A stretch of DNA of 64,000 bases from Mytilus californianus (Eukaryota; Mollusca; Bivalvia; Mytilida; Mytilidae), in assembly GCF_021869535.1 (NCBI RefSeq), contig NW_026262712.1, forward strand, positions 97,910,140 to 97,974,139, in the 5' to 3' direction. The notes beneath the pieces are model-generated. The model saw only the letters and a program-made list of their open reading frames with translations, was not told where the DNA came from and searched no databases. The translations under genes were made by a program, and so were the position numbers. Below are positions 59,041 through 64,000 of the stretch, piece by piece. Numbering within the stretch: position 1 is the first letter of the stretch; each line of letters opens with the position of its first letter.

Positions 59041-59610
59041 TATAATAGGTCCAGGTATAAACTGTTAACACCGGGAACTACGACAACAGGATATAATAGG
59101 TCCAGGTATAAACTGTTAACACCGGGAACTACGACAACAGGATATAATAGGTCCAGGTATAAACTGTTAACACCGGGAACTACGACAACAGGATATAATA
59201 GGTCCAGGTATAAACTGTTAACACCGGGAACTACGACAACAGGATATAATAGGTCCAGGTATAAACTGTTAACACCGGGAACTACGACAACAGGATATAA
59301 TAGGTCCAGGTATAAACTGTTAACACCGGGAACTACGACAACAGGATATAATAGGTCCAGGTATAAACTGTTTACACTGGGAACTACGACAACAGGATAT
59401 AATAGGTCCAGGTATAAACTGTTAACACTGGGAACTACGACAACAGGATATAATAGGTCCAGGTATAAACTGTTAACACTGGGAACTACGACAACAGGAT
59501 ATAATAGGTCCAGGTATAAACTGTTAACACTGGGAACTGCGACAACAGGATATAATAGGTCCAGGTATAAACTGTTAACACTGGGAACTACGACAACAGG
59601 ATACAAATCT
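59041..59610. repeat. 51-bp tandem array, 11 copies
   Basis: Eleven units of exactly 51 bp, each with TAAACTGTTAACACCGGGAA and ACGACAACAGGATATAATAG. The first six units have ACCGGG and the last five ACTGGG. Because 51 is a multiple of three, the minus strand keeps an open frame of 206 codons with a 17-residue period (YPVVVVP.VNSLYLDLL). Confidence 0.97.
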
Positions 59611-60571
59611 CGCGCTATACTTATATTGATTATCCACAAGGTTCCTAACTGGCCAGTCAATAAGCAGTCATATATTTAGAATTTGTCCATGATGTCTGAT
59701 CTTTGTCTTTTGGTCTTTTTAGCAATTGATATAGCGGAAGGTCGATTAAGAACTTATTATCTAAAGTGTGTTTTTTTTGTTTTTTGTTTTGGTTGAAGAC
59801 TGTACTTTGACTCTGGGCATCTATTTATGGGAAAAGAGTTAAGGCCAAATAGTATTAAAAATGTCTCTGGTTTTCATTGTTTCCTGATGCTGTACTACGC
59901 TATGGTACGACATTTAATGGACTGCCTTATTGATTGTAATAATATGAAAGTCAATAAAAACAATAACAAAAATAAGCATTTATTAAAGGATTTAATGATT
60001 AGTTATAAACCTCTCCATCAAATTAAATATATTTGTATGAAAAACATATACTTTTAAATTGAAACAATACAACTGTGTTGTGTCTCCCCTTAATAGAAAA
60101 AGTAATTCTTTTATACATATTTATCAAATTCATTATGTTGTATAATTGTAAAAATTAACACACCGTCAGCCTATAAAATCAAGGATTTAATCATAGAGTA
60201 TATAACTAGACAGTAGCTGGACTCTCACTTTAACATGAGGTAACGTGAGTATTATTTCTTTTTATGGATAACGATTTCCCGCCAGAAATTCAAATCGAGA
60301 TTTGGAAACATTTCAGGCCCGTGTCGTTGTGGTCTGAAAATGAAAAAACACGTACAACTATTAATATGTATAAACATAATGTCTGAAGATAATATTTAAA
60401 AGATAGCATATGGAATACTTAATAATCATCGTTGATAAATGAAGAAATTATTAGGAAAATAAGGTTCAAACTACCTCAGGTACAAAATAAGGCTATTCTT
60501 TTTATATCCCTTTTGATCATATTGCTCGTCTTTGTATTGGATTTGGCCATTCCAGTTAATTTGACTCGAGC
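59611..60571. other. Intergenic, nothing recognised
   Basis: No gene supported; plus-strand open frame 59827-60057 has no recognisable motif. Confidence 0.4.
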
Positions 60572-60617
60572 GCCACTGAAGGGGCTTATGTAGACGAATC
60601 GCACTCCTGGCGTATCA
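60572..60617 (+). ncRNA. Degenerate hammerhead-ribozyme-like motif in a mussel repeat
   Basis: Reads CACTGAAGG...CTTATGTAGACGAATCG...TCCTGGCGTATC. The mussel repeat I know at this place has CTGATGA-GTC-loop-GAC-GAAA, the hammerhead core with stem II. Here the core is changed to CTGAAGG and GAAT, so it should not cleave. A relic only. Confidence 0.4.
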
Positions 60618-60689
60618 AATTATAAGCCTGGTATCTTTAATGAGTTGGGTTTTTTTAAATATTTAGATTTGAGCGTTCCCGTAGAAGGT

Positions 60690-62160
60690 TAATTTAGAAA
60701 AGTTATGAAACGTTTGAATTCTACGTTATCGTTCCATTGTTATCCACTAGACCTACATTTAAATTCTACAATATCGGTCCCTTGTTATCTACAGGACATA
60801 TGTTTGAATTTACTATATAGTTTCCTTGTTATCTACTAAACATACGTTTGAATTCTGTTATAATTTCCTCGCTTTCTACTGGACATACGTATGAATTCTA
60901 CCTTATCATATAGAATAAGTTCTGCGTTATCATTCCCTTGCTATATACTAGACATACGCATAAATTCTATGTAATATTTCCTTTGTTATCTACTAGACAT
61001 ACGTATGAATTCTACGTTATCATTACCTTTTTATCTACTATAAATACGAATTAGTTCGGCGTCATCATTCCCTTGATAACTTTTAGACATACGCAGGAAT
61101 TCTACGTTATCCTTCCCTTGTTATCTACTAGACATACGGATGAGTACTACGGTATTATTCCCTTGCTATTTTCGAGACAAAAGGAGGAATATTACGTTAT
61201 AATTCCCTTGCTATCTTCTACACACACATATGAATTCTACGCAATCTTTCCCTTGTAATCAACTAGAAATGCGTATGAGTTCTACATTATCGTTCCCTTA
61301 CTATCTGCTAGACATACGAATGAGTTCTCCGTTATCGTTCTCTTACTGTCTACCAGACACACTAATGAGTTTCTACGTTATCGTTCCCTCACTGTCTACC
61401 AGACACACTAATGAGTACGCTGTTATCGTTCTATTTTTATTTACTAAACATACGTATGAGTTCTCTTGTATCATTCCTTTGCTATCTACGAGATCCACGT
61501 ATGAATTCTACTTAATCCTTCCCTTGTTATCTACTAGACGCATCAGTTATACGTTATCGTTCCCTTGCTATATACTAGACATACGTATGAATTCTACGTA
61601 ACTTTTCTCTTGTTATCTACCAGATATACGTATCAATTTTACGATATTGATACATTACTATCAACTAGACATACGTTTGAATTCTACCTTATTGTTCTCT
61701 TGTTATCTCCTGGGCATATGTTTTAATTCTACCTTATTGTTCCCTGTCTCTCTACTAGACATACGTTTGAACTCTACCTTATCGTTCCATTGTAATCTAC
61801 TAGACATACGTTTGAATTCTACCTTATCGTTCCCTTGTTATCTTCTAGACACACGTTTGAATTCTACCTTATCGTTCCCTTGTTATCTATTAGATATACG
61901 TTTGAATTCTATTAATGGTTATCTTTCTATCTACAAGACAAGTGTATTATTCCCTTGTTATCAACTAGACATAGGTATGCATTCTATTTTATCATTCCCT
62001 TGTTTTCTACTCGAAATACGTATGAATTCTACATTATGTTACATGTATCTTACTATCGACTAGATATACACATGAATTTTATGATATTGTTACCTTTCTG
62101 GCTACTAGACAAACGTATGAATTCTACGTTATTCTTACCCAGATAATGGCGAGACAAAAG
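60690..62160. repeat. 45-bp degenerate array, about 30 units
   Basis: Units of about 45 bp with CTACTAGACATACGT, GAATTCTAC and TTATCGTTCCCTTG. The centre (61740-61910) is most regular. It generates several plus-strand open frames with a 15-residue period (LLDIRLNSTLSFPCY), which I regard as artefacts. Confidence 0.94.
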
Positions 62161-62225
62161 CATTGTACTGCATACGAGACACTTGCATGTTTCTTATAAA
62201 CAACGATGAGAGTGTCTGTTGTTTA

Positions 62226-62515
62226 ATGGTGTTAATTTGACCTATAAATGTAAAGATAAGTTGTCAAATTGTGTTATTAATAAGTTGACCTAAGATGTAA
62301 TAATGACTTGTTAAATTGTGTAAATGTGATCTACAAATGTAATTATGAGTGTCAAATAGTGTTAAGTTGACCTACAAATGTTTATCCTAAATTGTCAAAT
62401 TGTGTAAAGTTGACCTACAAATATAATTATAAATTATCAAATTGGGTTACGTTGACCTACAAATGTAATTATAATTTGTCAAATTGTGTCAATGTGACCT
62501 ACAAAGGCAATGACT
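62226..62515. repeat. Short array of about 45-bp units
   Basis: About six units with TTGTCAAATTGTG, TTGACCTACAAATGTAA. It follows the previous array after about 65 bases and has a similar period but a different sequence. Confidence 0.85.
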
Positions 62516-63321
62516 AATCGTTTTACACCAAGTGTAGGTGTAATACTACCAAATCATAGTACGTCACATCTGAAAAAGGGTCGAAAAAATATTCCCTTGA
62601 ATTTGAAAGTTGTAGCATATTAATCCTACATTTCATTGCAGTAATAAAATTTCTGAGTCATAAACATATATCTTGGGTGTTTCAAAGCACCATTATTCTT
62701 TTATTTGGTGTTTCTATAGAATATTTTGGAAATTTGAGGTTACATGGTTACTAAAGCTTGTACACAGGAAAAAAGGGGTGAAATTTGATTGGTTAACTTC
62801 CAGTGATGGTTATTTTCTTATATGCAATGAAATGTTATGTGAAATTTTGTCTACAGTACTGATAGGATTAATTTTTACTCCTGCCAAGTATTTATTTATT
62901 TCAAACAAAGATAAATTCTGCACAATTTTTTGAAAAGTGCAAATTTAACAAAGACTAATAGGGGAAAATCAATGGTGGTATTACACCTATTAGTAACATG
63001 ATATATTGTTTTTTTTTTATTTATTTTTTTATGTACTGTATTCTTAGCTTTTTTTATAATGTTAGTGAAGTCAGCTCAGGGGAAAATCGAATGCCTGAAT
63101 ATATGTCAACCAGATCTTCTACCAATCTAATGTTTTTTTTCAGAAATACTTTTTTTCTTTTTGTAAGTAAAACCAGTAAAACGTACTGTTTTCTTGACTT
63201 TTCATATTAATACTTTGTAATTGTTTTTATTTCAGATCATTTTTTAATTACTTATTATCATTGGGTATGTTGGTTTATATGTATGAATCATTTCAACATT
63301 CAATAACTCTTTAAAGTTTAC
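62516..63321. other. Probable intron or 3' flank of the peroxidase gene, nothing placed
   Basis: No C-terminal peroxidase exon was identified here. AT-rich with T runs. Confidence 0.4.
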
Positions 63322-63491
63322 CTGGTGTAAATCCTATATGTTTAAAATCATTTTCATAATAAAACCGATCTCCAACTTTGTAATTCAAAAACTGTAGACT
63401 GAATAGACACTGAAAGGTAGGTCCTAACAGTGATCCAGGCATTGGTATTTCTGATAAAGCTCCGGGGAAAATGTCAATATCATTCGGATGG
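63322..63491 (-). CDS. Animal haem peroxidase, one internal exon
   Basis: A single minus-strand exon bounded by ATTATAG| at 63492 and |GTAAAC at 63321. It encodes HPNDIDIFPGALSEIPMPGS, LLGPTFQCLF, QFLNYKVGDRFYYEN and FTPG. This is the conserved block D-hydrophobic-(F/W)-G-x-L-S-E ... G-P-T-F-x-C and GDRF(W/Y)YEN of peroxinectin-like and chorion-type animal peroxidases, which lies near the C-terminal end after the proximal histidine. Such enzymes oxidise substrates with H2O2 outside cells or in granules. Upstream exons are expected to the right of the window and the last exon to the left, but I could not find it before the satellite at 60690-62515. Confidence 0.85.
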
Positions 63492-63914
63492 CTATAATAA
63501 AAAACAAACATATGTTATTTTAAGCAAAGAAGGGCCAATTTCCCCTGGATTCGTTTCATTCAGAGTGCCAAAGTCTATAATTCATCAAATCTTACTGAAA
63601 ACGGAATATACTTTAAACATTATTACATATTTCCACAGATGCTCAAATTATGTCAAAATTGATATTTTGAGCTGTCTACATACGTTAATAATTTGGTGAT
63701 CTGTTTAAAAATAGCCCATACTATTGTTAGGACCTAAGAGTCCACACATGAAGCTCTGATACAATGAATATAAATAAAGATTGAAACACTGTTTGAAGAT
63801 GACCTGGAAACACTTCCTTAAGATGACCCTGCTGTGAAAAAATACAGGGAGAATTGGCCCTGCCTCTTTTTTAAATGATCATTAAACTCTATGTAGAACA
63901 CCAATATAAAAATC
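63492..63914. other. Intron of the peroxidase gene, nothing placed
   Basis: No further peroxidase exon recognised in these bases. Confidence 0.45.
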
Positions 63915-64000
63915 AGGAGATGTGGTATGATTGCCAATGAGACAACTATGCACCAAATTTCAAATAAAGTGGCTGTAACCAATTATAGGCAACCGTACGC
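63915..64000. repeat. Mussel interspersed repeat at the right edge
   Basis: GGTATGATTGCCAATGAGAC and CCAATTATAGGCAACCGTACG; reverse orientation of the GGCAATCATACCA family, also at 13683-13750. It continues past the window. Confidence 0.75.

Noticed and set aside
61073-62146. Plus-strand open frames of 123 and 138 codons
   Set aside because: They are a 15-residue translation of the degenerate 45-bp array.

Overview
This is eukaryotic, strongly AT-rich DNA with split genes, GT-AG introns and many transposable elements. Several interspersed repeats are ones I recognise as typical of marine mussels (Mytilus or a close relative), for example the tail with the words TTGTCTCATTGGCAATCATA and the one with GTCGGGTTGTTGTCTCTTTG. 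Almost every long open frame here is either transposon-derived or a shadow of a tandem array; the host genes are made of short exons that had to be assembled by splice site and phase.

Host genes, all on the minus strand: (1) a complete eight-coding-exon RhoGEF (DH-PH) gene of 347 codons, best matched to ARHGEF39, from 31757 down to 22421; (2) a lysine/arginine/serine-rich, probably nuclear protein that I do not recognise, with exons at 20674-20563, 20086-19808, 16195-15970 and 5189-5087; (3) two exons of a small cysteine-containing, probably secreted protein (51757-51698 and 47264-46975); (4) one exon of an animal haem peroxidase (63491-63322).

Mobile DNA dominates the rest. The most interesting item is a 6.8 kb element at 5372-12153 bounded by TTAA duplications and short inverted repeats. 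It carries two convergent genes: a THAP-domain, Kolobok-like transposase that has lost its catalytic block, and a stand-alone protein like the cytoplasmic zinc (ballast) domain of the P2X7 receptor. The two promoters share a 12-bp CRE-containing word at mirrored distances from the ends. Other elements are a 615-bp TTAA MITE, a TRIM-like element with identical 451-bp repeats sitting in a splice donor, four Penelope-like reverse transcriptase copies (one with a GIY-YIG endonuclease relic, one with pseudo-LTRs), four LINE fragments, three long palindromes and a degenerate hammerhead-ribozyme-like repeat.

Tandem arrays are abundant: 33 bp (window start), 63 bp and about 57 bp (both copied from exons of the RhoGEF gene), 45, 46, 51, 22 bp and a 4-kb degenerate TATCACCACACTG satellite. 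Five otherwise convincing reading frames are each broken by one base in a short homopolymer, which suggests uncorrected long-read indels rather than decay, at least in the host gene.
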